DNA from: CAZOLI01 sp964580675 | Lineage (GTDB): Bacteria > Planctomycetota > MHYJ01 > CAYXQY01 | DNA length: 64,000 nt | Direction of reading: 5' to 3' | Assembly (NCBI GenBank): GCA_964580675.1 | Contig: CAZOLI010000014.1 | Coordinates: forward strand, 16,387 to 80,386 | Shown here: piece after piece, positions 26,461 to 35,601 of the stretch | Position numbering within the stretch: position 1 is the first letter of the stretch | Layout: every line of letters begins with the position of its first letter | Notes under the pieces: model-generated | Databases searched by the model: none | What the model was told of the DNA's origin: nothing | The model's input: only the letters and a program-made list of their open reading frames with translations | Position numbers and translations under genes: made by a program

Positions 26461-27480
26461 ATGAGGAAACAGATTCATCCATATTTGATTACTCTTCTTC
26501 CGGTTCTCGGTGGATTCCTTCTATTACTTCCGGGATGTCATACGGCGAACAAGCCGGGAGGCGAAATCATCAAACTTGGAGAGCTCCTCACCAAACAGGA
26601 AACGGCGATGACGAGGGGGACGACGGAACAAACCGATCACCTTCTGTTTGTTGCAACCACAAATGATCGGGGTCATCCCCAGATCCTTCTTTACCGAACG
26701 TCGAAAAAGGGTCTGCTAAAATTGCTCGCATCCCGCAACCTGAAATACGAATACCGTTTGCGAAACCAGGCGTTTCCCGATCAAGACGATCCCGAACCCC
26801 GGCCCGGACGGCCACCGTTTAACGAGATGAAGAATGTACTCGGTGAGGAGAAAACAGACGTTTCCTTTCTGAATCCGGAAGAACCGGTTCTTGTCAACCG
26901 GCTTGCAACAGCATTTGGCCGCACGGGTTCGGAGGGAGGGGTTTTTTACGTGGTGGGAGAGGATCCCGACGGCCGTCAGAACCTTCTTGCCTACCGGGTG
27001 ACGGAGGATCAGCAGCTTTCACTGGTGGCCGTCCGGTCCATGGAATACGACCGGCAGCTGACCAACACGGTGTTTGGAAAAAAGAAAAACCGACCCAGTC
27101 TGCCGGAAGTACTGGACCTGAAAGCGGCCACAACGGACCGGGATAATTCCAAATCTTCAAGCGAGGAAATCAGCAACAACCTAACTTCCGAAAAACTCGG
27201 TGTGGCCACCGCTGAAATTTCGGACAACCACGATGGTCTGTTCGTTCTAACGTACGGCCCGGATGGACGTCCCCGCCTCCTGCTCTACACGGTTGATCGG
27301 AAAAACATCCTTTATCTTATGGCCGGTCGGGAAATTACGTACGACCGAAAGATTTTCAACGTGATGTTTCGTTCGGGCCAGCCACACGGAGGGGGTTTTC
27401 CCACCGCGAAATGGATGTATAAATTCGTAAAGGAAAAGGGATACCTGAAGGAACGGGCGAAGACGAACGAAGGGAATTAG
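26461..27480 (+). CDS. Lipoprotein with three internal repeats, unknown function
   Basis: This 339-residue protein has a signal peptide with lipobox LLPGC (Cys26), so it should be a membrane-anchored lipoprotein. The mature part holds three copies of a module of about 45 residues with the pattern (L/V)F-V-x(4-6)-DGRxxLLxYR-x(6)-L-x-L-(V/M)A-x-R-x-(M/I)-x-YD-R-x-(L/I)-x-N-x-(V/M)F. They start near residues 59, 160 and 258 and are separated by polar linkers. Each looks like two beta hairpins. I do not recognise the family. It lies 51 bp downstream of the selenoprotein and may be co-transcribed. Its stop codon overlaps that of the convergent E1 beta gene. Confidence 0.65.
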   Translation: MRKQIHPYLITLLPVLGGFLLLLPGCHTANKPGGEIIKLGELLTKQETAMTRGTTEQTDHLLFVATTNDRGHPQILLYRTSKKGLLKLLASRNLKYEYRLRNQAFPDQDDPEPRPGRPPFNEMKNVLGEEKTDVSFLNPEEPVLVNRLATAFGRTGSEGGVFYVVGEDPDGRQNLLAYRVTEDQQLSLVAVRSMEYDRQLTNTVFGKKKNRPSLPEVLDLKAATTDRDNSKSSSEEISNNLTSEKLGVATAEISDNHDGLFVLTYGPDGRPRLLLYTVDRKNILYLMAGREITYDRKIFNVMFRSGQPHGGGFPTAKWMYKFVKEKGYLKERAKTNEGN

Positions 27481-28460
27481 AAACGAACCGTCTCCCGGAT
27501 AGCGGGAACAATACGATCCGCGGTGGGGAGATACTCGTCTTCAAGCTTGTACGGGAATGGGGTGTCGTAACCGGTCACACGCTTCACCGGGGCTTCCAGG
27601 TAAAGAATGGCTTTTTCCGAAATTAGCGCGGCAAGTTCCGCCCCCGGACCAGCGGTTTTTGGGGCTTCGTGCACGATCACAATTCGACCGGTCCTTTCAA
27701 CCGACTCCAGCAGCGTTTCTTCATCAAGAGGAAGCACGGTTCGTAGATCAATCAAATCCACCTCGATGCCGTCTTCTTTCCGAACCGTCTCCGCAGCCTC
27801 CTCGGCTTCGTGGCGCATGGCTCCGTAGGCCACAACCGTGACGTCCTCTCCCTCCATCACCCGGTTTGCTTCCCCGAGGGGAACGGTATAATCCCCTTCC
27901 GGAATTTCCCCGGTTTCCGACCGGTAGATCAATTTCGGTTCCATGAAAATCACCGGGTTCTCGTCCCGGATGGCGGACAGAAGTAGTCCCTTTGTATCGG
28001 GTACGGTGGAGGGAATGACAACTTTTAAACCCGGTGTATGCATGAAATACGCCTCCGGACTCTGACTGTGATAATGTCCACCACCCACGCCACCTCCGTA
28101 CGGGGCGCGAATCACAAGTGGACACGTGTATTCTCCGGCCGAGCGGTACCGGAGTTTCGACAGCTCCGTCACAATTTGATCAAACCCCGGATACACGAAG
28201 TCGATAAACTGAATCTCCGGTATCGGTATCAACCCGTTCATCGCCATCCCGATCGCAGTTCCGATGATGCCGGCTTCCGCAAGCGGAGTGTCCACGACCC
28301 GTTCTTCTCCGAATTCCTCCTGTAAACCGACGGTGGCACGGAACACACCGCCGAACTTGCCCACATCCTCCCCGAGAACCACCACGGTATCGTCCCTTGA
28401 CATTTCATGGTGAAGTGTATGATTCACCGTCTGAACCAGGTTCTTCGTCTCGTTGCTCAT
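27477..28460 (-). CDS. 2-oxo acid dehydrogenase E1 component, beta subunit
   Basis: This 327-residue protein is the beta chain of a thiamin-diphosphate E1 (pyruvate or branched-chain 2-oxo acid dehydrogenase). Characteristic stretches are VVVLGEDVGKFGGVFRATVG, DTPLAEAGIIGTAIGMAMNG, IQFIDFVYPGFDQIV, GGGVGGGHYHSQSPEAYF and the C-terminal transketolase domain (DLRTVLPLDEETLLESV, EAP). It needs an alpha subunit, E2 and E3, none of which is in the window. It lies upstream of nothing else on its strand; lipA (minus) is 177 bp further upstream and supplies the lipoyl cofactor such complexes need. Pyruvate versus branched-chain specificity cannot be settled, so no symbol is given. Confidence 0.9.
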   Translation of the reverse strand: MSNETKNLVQTVNHTLHHEMSRDDTVVVLGEDVGKFGGVFRATVGLQEEFGEERVVDTPLAEAGIIGTAIGMAMNGLIPIPEIQFIDFVYPGFDQIVTELSKLRYRSAGEYTCPLVIRAPYGGGVGGGHYHSQSPEAYFMHTPGLKVVIPSTVPDTKGLLLSAIRDENPVIFMEPKLIYRSETGEIPEGDYTVPLGEANRVMEGEDVTVVAYGAMRHEAEEAAETVRKEDGIEVDLIDLRTVLPLDEETLLESVERTGRIVIVHEAPKTAGPGAELAALISEKAILYLEAPVKRVTGYDTPFPYKLEDEYLPTADRIVPAIRETVRF

Positions 28461-28637
28461 CAGGTACTTACTTGATATGAGGTTGTCGGTCGGAATGGAC
28501 GGGGCCGTATGGCGGGTGCTGGCTCGGAAGTGTTAATGGACCGTTTCAGATGCAGTTTCCGTTTCTTCGGGATTCACCAAACCGGACTGCGTCGCCGTTA
28601 CAATCTCCGGTTTATACTTTATTCACAAAGCCTGTTG

Positions 28638-29534
28638 CTATTCTGACTCACGTTCTTCGAGCATGTTCATCACGAAATATTCGCCGGCCCGGTAGGACGA
28701 TCGCACAAGGGGACCGGAAGCCACAAAAGCAAATCCCATCTCTTCCCCCTCCTCTTTCAGTTCTTCAAAAACCGACGGTTCGACGTACCGATTCACTTCC
28801 TTGTGCTTGCTGGAGGGCCGGAGGTACTGACCGAACGTCAGGATGTCACATCCAGCATCCCGGAGATCACGCATTGTCTCGCGAAGCTCTTCACGCGTTT
28901 CGTCGAATCCCACCATGATGGATGATTTGGTAATCTGATCCGGATCCTGTTTTTTCGCGTATTCAAGAACCTCAAGGGACTGTTGGTACCCCGCTCTTGG
29001 ATCCCGAACGTCGGGTGTCAACCGTTCCACGGTCTCCACGTTGTGGGCAAGCACATCCGGATCGGCGTCCAGCATCCGGTCCAGCGCATCGCGATCTCCC
29101 TGGAAATCCGGAATTAATGTCTCCACCCGCACCTCCGGATCGAGCTCGTAAATGGTTTCGACGGTTCTGGCAAAATGATCGGCACCGCCGTCCGGTAGAT
29201 CATCCCGGTCGACGGAGGTAAGTACAACGTAATTGAGGTCAATTTCCGAGATGGCCCGGGCCACTTTCATCGGCTCGAAGGTATCCAGTTCCTTCCCCGG
29301 ATGACCGCTGTCTACATCACAGAAACGGCAACCGCGCGTACACGTATCTCCCATCAGCATGAAGGTTGCCGTTCCACCTCCCCAGCATTCGCCAAGGTTG
29401 GGACAGGACGCTTCCTCACACACGGTGTGAAGATTAAACTTTCGGAGGGTTTTCTTAATGTGAGAGAAGTTTTCTCCCCCCGGAGCCTTTACTTTCAGCC
29501 AGTCCGGTTTGGGGGCGTGAGGTGCCTGAGTCAT
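28638..29534 (-). CDS. lipA: Lipoyl synthase
   Basis: This 298-residue radical SAM enzyme inserts two sulphurs into octanoyl groups on E2 or GcvH domains. It has the auxiliary-cluster cysteines CEEASCPNLGEC (residues about 38-49) and the radical SAM motif CTRGCRFCDV (about 64-73), with the downstream family blocks VVLTSVDRDDLPDGGA, HNVETVERL, SSIMVGFDE and TFGQYLRPSSKHKEV. Length is typical. It lies upstream of the E1 beta gene on the same strand, a logical pairing. No lipB is nearby. The ATG at 29534 lacks a strong Shine-Dalgarno site. Confidence 0.96.
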   Translation of the reverse strand: MTQAPHAPKPDWLKVKAPGGENFSHIKKTLRKFNLHTVCEEASCPNLGECWGGGTATFMLMGDTCTRGCRFCDVDSGHPGKELDTFEPMKVARAISEIDLNYVVLTSVDRDDLPDGGADHFARTVETIYELDPEVRVETLIPDFQGDRDALDRMLDADPDVLAHNVETVERLTPDVRDPRAGYQQSLEVLEYAKKQDPDQITKSSIMVGFDETREELRETMRDLRDAGCDILTFGQYLRPSSKHKEVNRYVEPSVFEELKEEGEEMGFAFVASGPLVRSSYRAGEYFVMNMLEERESE

Positions 29535-29717
29535 TTCAATGACCGGAATGAATCAATGACGAAACGCATAATCAGCGAAATGAGAACATCATTTTCCGAC
29601 AGATCCGTGGTATTTTCAAGGATAATTAATTCCGGTTTCCCCCAATAATTCCGGCTTCCAGATTTGCTCTTGGTGGAAAGGAGACGGTGGTAACACGAAT
29701 CCCCGATTTCCGGAAGT

Positions 29718-32366
29718 CTACTCCTCCATATTTATCAGGACGTAACGGATCCGGCTCGATTTTCCGGTCCACTCGATCCAGGCCATACCCGTTTTGTTGT
29801 TTATTAACGGCACAAGCCCGGGATTGCTCGCGGGTCGATGGAACGACGAAACCACCACGGGTAATTGCTCTTCAGGATCTTTTCCGAAGCGTTTCAGCAG
29901 AATTTGCTGTCGGGTTGTGGCGAATCGAGGCTCCCCCCAGCCCACCAGAGGTCTTTTCCCGCTTCGTTCTCCTGACCACACCACCGATGGGCTCCACTCA
30001 AATCCCGGCCCACCCGTTACGCTGGTATGCTCCAGGACCCTGCCGGTGTCGGTGTTCATCTTAAGCCGTAACAGGTCCGAACCGGTCAGGTAAAATTGGG
30101 AATAATCGTGGTAGATCAACTCGATCCGATCTTCTCCCTGAACCTGCATGCCGGCTGGATACCCACCTCGATTGCCTTCCGGAACGAATGAATGGGATTC
30201 CGGATCGGCCATGGAATCCCTCGATCCGACCAGAATTCGGGTGACGTTCCCCGGGACTGCGGGCGTTCCCCAGGCAACCAACAGATTTCCGTTTTGATCG
30301 AAAGCAGCCGATGTCCGGGACATGGTCCGGTGTGGCTCAAACGACGGAAGAGGTCGGATCAAAAACCTCGCCGTACCCACCCGTTCCCTGTCCAGATGTA
30401 ATCGCGCAAACACGAGATTTCCGCCGATGACGTTCCCGTCACGAAACTGAAATTCTTCCCAGACCAGAACCGGATCACCGGTCGGATTCGGAACAATCGT
30501 GGGGCTGTGGGGAAACGTTTTTGGCACCGGCTGTATGGCCATCTGTTTGACCGGTTCTTCGTTCATCGGTTCGTACGCGGCGATCTGGATACCGCCGGAT
30601 GGTGTTCCGGTTCCGTTCAGGTAATTCTGTATATCTCCGGAGTTCTTACCCGTCACCCAGCTTGTCAGGATCAGGTTGGACCCCGGATCCCGAACGGTAT
30701 GGGGGAACACGGCGGAGTCGTCCGTAACGGAGATTCGTTTTCGGACGCGACCGGTTCTGTGCAACCAGCAGGCCCGGAGGCCATCCGGTACATTACCGTC
30801 GTTCTGATCCGTCGTACCACTTCCCCAGACCATAAATGTCCCTTGATTTGGTTCCGACACGCGATCCTCCGGGTCCGGTCCGTCTGTTCCTCCCTCCCTC
30901 CGAAAACCCGCCACATCCATCATGATTGGATGCTTGTTTTCGTTCACTACTTTTCGGTTTTGCAGGATGGGTGATGAGGATCCATGGAGACAACCGTTTG
31001 TACGACACTTCGGTTCGTCCTCACACGGACAGCGACCGGACACCATCCAGCAACGGGGCGCATCTTTGATCCCATGACAGGCCAGTGTGGATGGTTCCCG
31101 GTTACCTTCCGGGGGTTCGCCAAGCCACTGTTTCGGCACGTGGATGACGCGACGAAAAAACCGGTAAAGATCCCGGTTCGAGAGACGGTACTCGTCCTCT
31201 TCCGGATTCCCGTTTATGAGGTTTTCCGACAGGGCGGAGTCGGGGAGCCAGAACGAAGGCGTAATCGACGGTACTTCTTTCAGTTGGTTTCGAATGACCT
31301 TTCGAAGTTCCTTCCGGTTCTCCGCATTGTCGGGGTTCCGACCGTTTCGTCTGAAACGAACTGGCACGGCAAGAATCCGTGAAACAGCCTCCGAAAGAAA
31401 ACCGGCGTGTAGATCCTCTGATAGCTGGGGACCGTAATCCAAAAACAGATCGGTTCTCCGGTTCTGCCGGCGCACAAGGGCCGACGCTGCAGCCGGATGA
31501 CCGGTTTCGAGAAACAGGTCGTAGTACGCGAGAAACAGTTCCCCGAGAAAACGCCGAAGGATTCGTTTCGTTTCAGGTTTCGACATCGGGATCCGTTGAT
31601 CCTTACGCAATCCCGTGGACACAGTTCGAAGGTGATCCTCCGGAACCCGTAGAATATTTTGATGTTCGTTGTAATCCGTCACCTCATCTGACGATCGTTC
31701 CCGGATGCGAAACAGGGGATGCCGGAGCACGGATCGTGCCCAGCCCAAACCATCCAATTCCTTCATCCACTCCGGTGGTTGAAAGGACGGACGCTTGTCC
31801 GGATGACCCGGGCCGTACGGATTGGAAACCGGACGGAAGGGTTGCCCCAAAACGCCGTTACCGGCAACGGGAGTCCTCCTTCCCCTTACCCGGAGAAGCA
31901 ACCAGGGCGGCACCGTTGCCGGATGATGAGAGGAAGGAGAATGAAATTGCTCCGGGGTTTCAAGAAGGGCACTCATCCGCTTGATAAATTGACGATCATC
32001 GGATATCTCACTGGACAGCCCGTTTTCCCGGCGCCTCGTTTGCCGAATCAGAGCCTCAATGTTTTTTGAACTATTCACGCCTTTGACCGTTCCGTCCCTG
32101 ACGCGGATAAGGTATTGTACCCATTGGTTCTCCCGGTGGTAATCCGTTACCAGATCCGAAAGATGCTCATGAGCAGGTTCGTACTGTGATCGAACCGACC
32201 GCGAATTCGTCGGGGTCTCTTCATTCTCTCCGTTCGTTTCCTGGGCGGGGAGAAGAGGTGAGATGGACACAAAAAACAGTCCCAGCACGAAAAAAAACGG
32301 AATTCGTGTGAATCCATGGCGTGCTGTTCCAGGAAGTTTCGCCCGGAAGATGTGCTGACACATCAT
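29718..32366 (-). CDS. Large secreted protein with a probable C-terminal beta-propeller, unknown family
   Basis: The start is taken at ATG 32366 because GAGGTG lies 9 nt upstream; a GTG at 32378 would itself be that site. The protein has about 882 residues. A signal peptide (IPFFFVLGLFFVSISPLLPAQ) is visible. The N-terminal half is helical and Arg-rich with no recognised domain. Around residues 440-480 a cluster of cysteines (CHGIKDAPRCW, CPCEDEPKC, C) suggests disulphides. The C-terminal 400 residues repeat strands of the form (L/F)xVAWG or LVWEE flanked by GN, as in sialidase-like propellers. It follows the MBL-like gene by 21 bp, so the two form an operon. Confidence 0.6.
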   Translation of the reverse strand: MMCQHIFRAKLPGTARHGFTRIPFFFVLGLFFVSISPLLPAQETNGENEETPTNSRSVRSQYEPAHEHLSDLVTDYHRENQWVQYLIRVRDGTVKGVNSSKNIEALIRQTRRRENGLSSEISDDRQFIKRMSALLETPEQFHSPSSHHPATVPPWLLLRVRGRRTPVAGNGVLGQPFRPVSNPYGPGHPDKRPSFQPPEWMKELDGLGWARSVLRHPLFRIRERSSDEVTDYNEHQNILRVPEDHLRTVSTGLRKDQRIPMSKPETKRILRRFLGELFLAYYDLFLETGHPAAASALVRRQNRRTDLFLDYGPQLSEDLHAGFLSEAVSRILAVPVRFRRNGRNPDNAENRKELRKVIRNQLKEVPSITPSFWLPDSALSENLINGNPEEDEYRLSNRDLYRFFRRVIHVPKQWLGEPPEGNREPSTLACHGIKDAPRCWMVSGRCPCEDEPKCRTNGCLHGSSSPILQNRKVVNENKHPIMMDVAGFRREGGTDGPDPEDRVSEPNQGTFMVWGSGTTDQNDGNVPDGLRACWLHRTGRVRKRISVTDDSAVFPHTVRDPGSNLILTSWVTGKNSGDIQNYLNGTGTPSGGIQIAAYEPMNEEPVKQMAIQPVPKTFPHSPTIVPNPTGDPVLVWEEFQFRDGNVIGGNLVFARLHLDRERVGTARFLIRPLPSFEPHRTMSRTSAAFDQNGNLLVAWGTPAVPGNVTRILVGSRDSMADPESHSFVPEGNRGGYPAGMQVQGEDRIELIYHDYSQFYLTGSDLLRLKMNTDTGRVLEHTSVTGGPGFEWSPSVVWSGERSGKRPLVGWGEPRFATTRQQILLKRFGKDPEEQLPVVVSSFHRPASNPGLVPLINNKTGMAWIEWTGKSSRIRYVLINMEE

Positions 32367-32387
32367 GTTTACCGGCACCTCAATACG

Positions 32388-33494
32388 CTACAAAAGATCC
32401 TCAACTTTCGGGCTTCCGCTTACGTTTACACAGACATCTCCATTTACCCAGGTGGCAAACAGACGATCCGATATTTGTTTGTACTCTTCCTGAAAATTGC
32501 CCGCGTGCTTTTCGCCTAGGGACGCAATGGAGATTTCAATGTTAAGCTTATAGAGTTCACTGCTGAAAACGGTCCCGTGTCCGGGGGCAAGCAACAGTTT
32601 GTACCTCAAAGATTGGTTGTTCGACAGATGGGTAACCACCTTGTTCAGTTCTCGTTTTTCGAGGTTGGCGAGGAACAGTACCTCATCCCCCTCCGAAAAT
32701 GCGAGACCGATTCGATTGATCGCCGTTGTCAGCTGTCTTGAGGCTTTCTGGGTTTCCGGTGGAAGCTCACTGTTTTTTGCCGAAAATGAGGTCCGGTCAA
32801 GAGTGGAAAGGGTCCCCTGTCTATACCGTTCGAACAGATTAAGATCCGCCACGTAATCATACAGGTCGGCAAGCTGCGGATCCGTTTCCCGGGCCTCCCG
32901 GAAGTATTCCAGGGCATTGGTTAAACTGTCGGCCGTGCCCGAATCTCTCAGATCCTCGGGGGGCCAGTGGGTTTGAAACACCGAGTCGCCCACGGTAAGG
33001 ACATCCCCGCGATAAAGAGGATAAAATTCAATACGCCCTTCAAAAACGCCACGGGCGGCCATTGAAACATCGGTTACTTCCTCGTTCTCCCGGCGGGCCG
33101 CTTCCCTTCGAAGGGAAACGGCCAGACAGGCATGAAAAAACTCACGGTCATCATCGAAAACAGGAGGACCGGGATAGTACAGTTCCGACATGTATAACCC
33201 CCGGTTATTCGATTCCTCACGCCGGTTCAAAAAATAGGTTCCCTTCTCCGTCCGGTTCATCATATGAAGGAATCCGTTGTACCTGTACGGGTTGTGACCG
33301 GTGAGGACGAACGAAACGGAATTGTTGCGATCTATTAGCGTATGTTCGGAAAGTGCCGATAGCAGCTTATCGGCTGATTTACGTCCCCCGTTCTGATCGC
33401 CACAGTCCACGACGAGCCCCGTTCGATGATCAACGCCAACGGTACAGTTCCCGTCGCCGACGTCTCCCACAAAATATTTCTTTATCTTTCCCAT
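32388..33494 (-). CDS. Probable degenerate metallo-beta-lactamase-fold protein (ComEC-related)
   Basis: The protein has 368 residues and no signal peptide. The N terminus FVGDVGDGNCTVGVDHRTG, then VVDCGDQNGG, matches the opening of ComEC-type MBL domains (VGxGDaxLi...DxG). Where the metal motif HxHxDH should be there is SFVLTGHNPYRYNGF, so most metal ligands are lost. A later LLAPGHGTVFSS corresponds to the second His region (HHGSxxS). I infer an MBL fold without the normal catalytic metal site. Residues 190-270 are a helical insertion. It precedes the large secreted protein on the same strand, 21 bp apart. GAGG is 11 nt before the ATG. Family assignment is tentative. Confidence 0.45.
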   Translation of the reverse strand: MGKIKKYFVGDVGDGNCTVGVDHRTGLVVDCGDQNGGRKSADKLLSALSEHTLIDRNNSVSFVLTGHNPYRYNGFLHMMNRTEKGTYFLNRREESNNRGLYMSELYYPGPPVFDDDREFFHACLAVSLRREAARRENEEVTDVSMAARGVFEGRIEFYPLYRGDVLTVGDSVFQTHWPPEDLRDSGTADSLTNALEYFREARETDPQLADLYDYVADLNLFERYRQGTLSTLDRTSFSAKNSELPPETQKASRQLTTAINRIGLAFSEGDEVLFLANLEKRELNKVVTHLSNNQSLRYKLLLAPGHGTVFSSELYKLNIEISIASLGEKHAGNFQEEYKQISDRLFATWVNGDVCVNVSGSPKVEDLL

Positions 33495-33787
33495 TCGTTT
33501 GTCCGCCTCACTGATTTAAGAAATTTCACCGTCACCGAATTATAGGACACCTGGTCGTTCGCTAAAATCCGCATTTCGTTCGGAGAGGTCGGTTACACGG
33601 AGATAAAGTCCGGCAGCAGTTCAAACAGGTGCAATTCCAGGGGAGGTTGAACAGCAACGACTTCCAAACCTTCCCTGCTCATGTGCCGCCCAATTTCCGT
33701 TTTCCGTTCCGATCGGATCCGTTACAATATTGATCAGACTCGTTCTTCATCACCATTATCCAACATCCAAATTACAGGAGGACGTTC

Positions 33788-34498
33788 ATGGAAACGCTTA
33801 CGGGGAAAACCGCCATCATTACGGGCGGCTCAAGAGGAATTGGCTTTGGCATAGCGAAACAATTTGTCAAAGAGGGCATTGATGTCATGATTTGTGCCCG
33901 TGGTGAGGACCGTCTGAACAGAGCCCGTCAGGAGCTGGAGGAACACCCCGGAACGGCCAGCAGTGTTCCGGCCGATATTACAAATCCGCAGGATTGTGAA
34001 CATCTTGTCGAAGAAACCGTTGAAGAATTCGGGGGTCTGGACATCCTCGTGAACAATGCCGGAGTAGGTGAATTCGAAACCGTGGAGGAGATGACGGATG
34101 AACAGTGGAAGCGTGTAATTGATACAAATCTTACCGGAACGTTTTACGTGACACGATCCGCACTTCCCGAGCTAAAAAAGGGAGAGGAACCCGCTTTTGT
34201 TCAGTTTCTATCATCGCTTGCGGGCAAAAACGCTTTTGAAAAGGGAAGTGCATACTGTGCCTCCAAATTCGGTCTTAATGGATTTGCCAAATCCCTTATG
34301 CTGGAAGTGCGACACGATGACGTGAAAGTCGCATCCATTGCACCCGGTTCGGTACACACGGGATTCTCCCATGAAGACAAATCCGATTGGGCACTGGAAC
34401 CCGGAGACATCGCCGAAACCGCCGTCCATCTTCTCAAGCACCGGACCGATTCGCTTCCCAGTTACGTGGAAATGCGTCCGTTCCAGCCACCCAAATAA
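33788..34498 (+). CDS. Classical SDR oxidoreductase (FabG-like)
   Basis: The 236-residue protein is a classical short-chain dehydrogenase. It shows the NAD(P) loop TGGSRGIGFG (residues 12-21), NNAG (about 88-91), the catalytic Ser in FLSSLAGKNAF and YCASK (Tyr and Lys of the active site), then SIAPGSVHTGF. It could reduce a 3-oxoacyl thioester or an unrelated ketone; no fatty acid genes are adjacent. GGAGG is 6 nt before the ATG. A hairpin (34497-34519) overlaps its stop codon. Confidence 0.9.
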   Translation: METLTGKTAIITGGSRGIGFGIAKQFVKEGIDVMICARGEDRLNRARQELEEHPGTASSVPADITNPQDCEHLVEETVEEFGGLDILVNNAGVGEFETVEEMTDEQWKRVIDTNLTGTFYVTRSALPELKKGEEPAFVQFLSSLAGKNAFEKGSAYCASKFGLNGFAKSLMLEVRHDDVKVASIAPGSVHTGFSHEDKSDWALEPGDIAETAVHLLKHRTDSLPSYVEMRPFQPPK

Positions 34499-34519
34499 TT
34501 CATCCTTCCGGGGTGAATT
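34497..34519 (+). terminator. Hairpin at the end of the SDR gene
   Basis: AATTCATCC (34497-34505) pairs with GGGTGAATT (34511-34519), nine pairs including one G-U, around a 5-nt loop. It overlaps the stop codon and sits in the gap before convergent nnrE. Only a broken A/T tract follows. Confidence 0.4.
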
Positions 34520-34788
34520 CAAAAACGTTTTCGAGAGAGGAAGAGGGGAAAACAAAAAACAGTCCCTCTCGATTTCTGGCGAAAAACCGGTCGGGGACAA
34601 TCGATGGTTGTGCGCACCCGTCGATCCGTCATCACGGTCTGACCCCTTTACAGAGAAAGGGAATCCTTTGCAGTTATTTGGGTTGTTTCCCTCCTTCCCG
34701 GAACGAACGTGACCCCGTTATCCCAACATGATCATCACCTGAAATTCTGGACTCCCTATCCCGTTTTCCGTATCCTTCATTGCTTACG

Positions 34789-35514
34789 TCAAGATTCCGA
34801 GTCTCTTTCCAGGTTGTCCAGAAGGTGTCTCGGAATCTGTATGTCAACGACGTTCAGGGAGCCAACGTAGGCCCGAGCCCTCTCCTCCAGAAGTCCCTTT
34901 TTGGCCGCCCCCAGCGTTACGGTCAGGTAGGCTTCGACGGCAACGCCTAGGGGTCGTCCGGCATCAACGTCCAGCCCCGACGGCACATCGACTGACACTA
35001 CGGGGAAAATGGTGTCATTAATGGTTTCGATCAGGTGATCGTATGGGGCACGCACATCTTCGGACAAACCGGTACCGAAGAGGGCATCGATGACCAAGGT
35101 CGAGGAATCGGGTTCCGGAAGCCAATCCTCCGCATTTCCGGGATCAACTTCCCGAACGGGAACGTCAAACAACTCCAGGTATTCAAGATTCCTGCCGGCA
35201 TCCCCACGACCTTTATCCTCATCAACATCCCCCGTGTAAAAGACCGTTACGTCTTCGTCAAACTGATCCAGGTTCTGCAGATGCCGGGCGGCCACAAACC
35301 CGTCTCCGCCGTTGTTGCCGGTTCCCGCCACAACACAGACCCGATCCAGGCCTCGTGAATTAAACAGTTCAAGGGCGGACGACGCAACCGCGCTTCCGGC
35401 GTTTTCCATCAGCAACAAACCCGGGAATCCCATCTCCTCGATGGCTGTTTCGTCTATGGACTGCATTTCTTCTCGTGAAACAGGATCCGGTGCATTATAG
35501 ATCTTTCGATGCAT
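34789..35514 (-). CDS. nnrE: NAD(P)H-hydrate epimerase
   Basis: This 241-residue protein is a YjeF_N-type epimerase that repairs the R form of NAD(P)H hydrate so that a dehydratase can restore NAD(P)H. It shows SIDETAIEEMGFPGLLLMEN, the phosphate-binding GTGNNGGDGFVAARHL (65-80) and VIDALFGTGLSEDVR, with the catalytic Asp, then VSVDVPSGLDVDAG. The C-terminal dehydratase (NnrD) domain found in E. coli YjeF is absent, so the dehydratase must be a separate gene. GGAGG is 6 nt before the ATG. Confidence 0.93.
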   Translation of the reverse strand: MHRKIYNAPDPVSREEMQSIDETAIEEMGFPGLLLMENAGSAVASSALELFNSRGLDRVCVVAGTGNNGGDGFVAARHLQNLDQFDEDVTVFYTGDVDEDKGRGDAGRNLEYLELFDVPVREVDPGNAEDWLPEPDSSTLVIDALFGTGLSEDVRAPYDHLIETINDTIFPVVSVDVPSGLDVDAGRPLGVAVEAYLTVTLGAAKKGLLEERARAYVGSLNVVDIQIPRHLLDNLERDSES

Positions 35515-35601
35515 TCCGTGCCTCCAGCAATGAAAATAATGAAAATAAACGTCCGGGAAGTGGATAAAAACTTGTTTCAGAACCGGTGAACGTGTTCCTA
35601 T

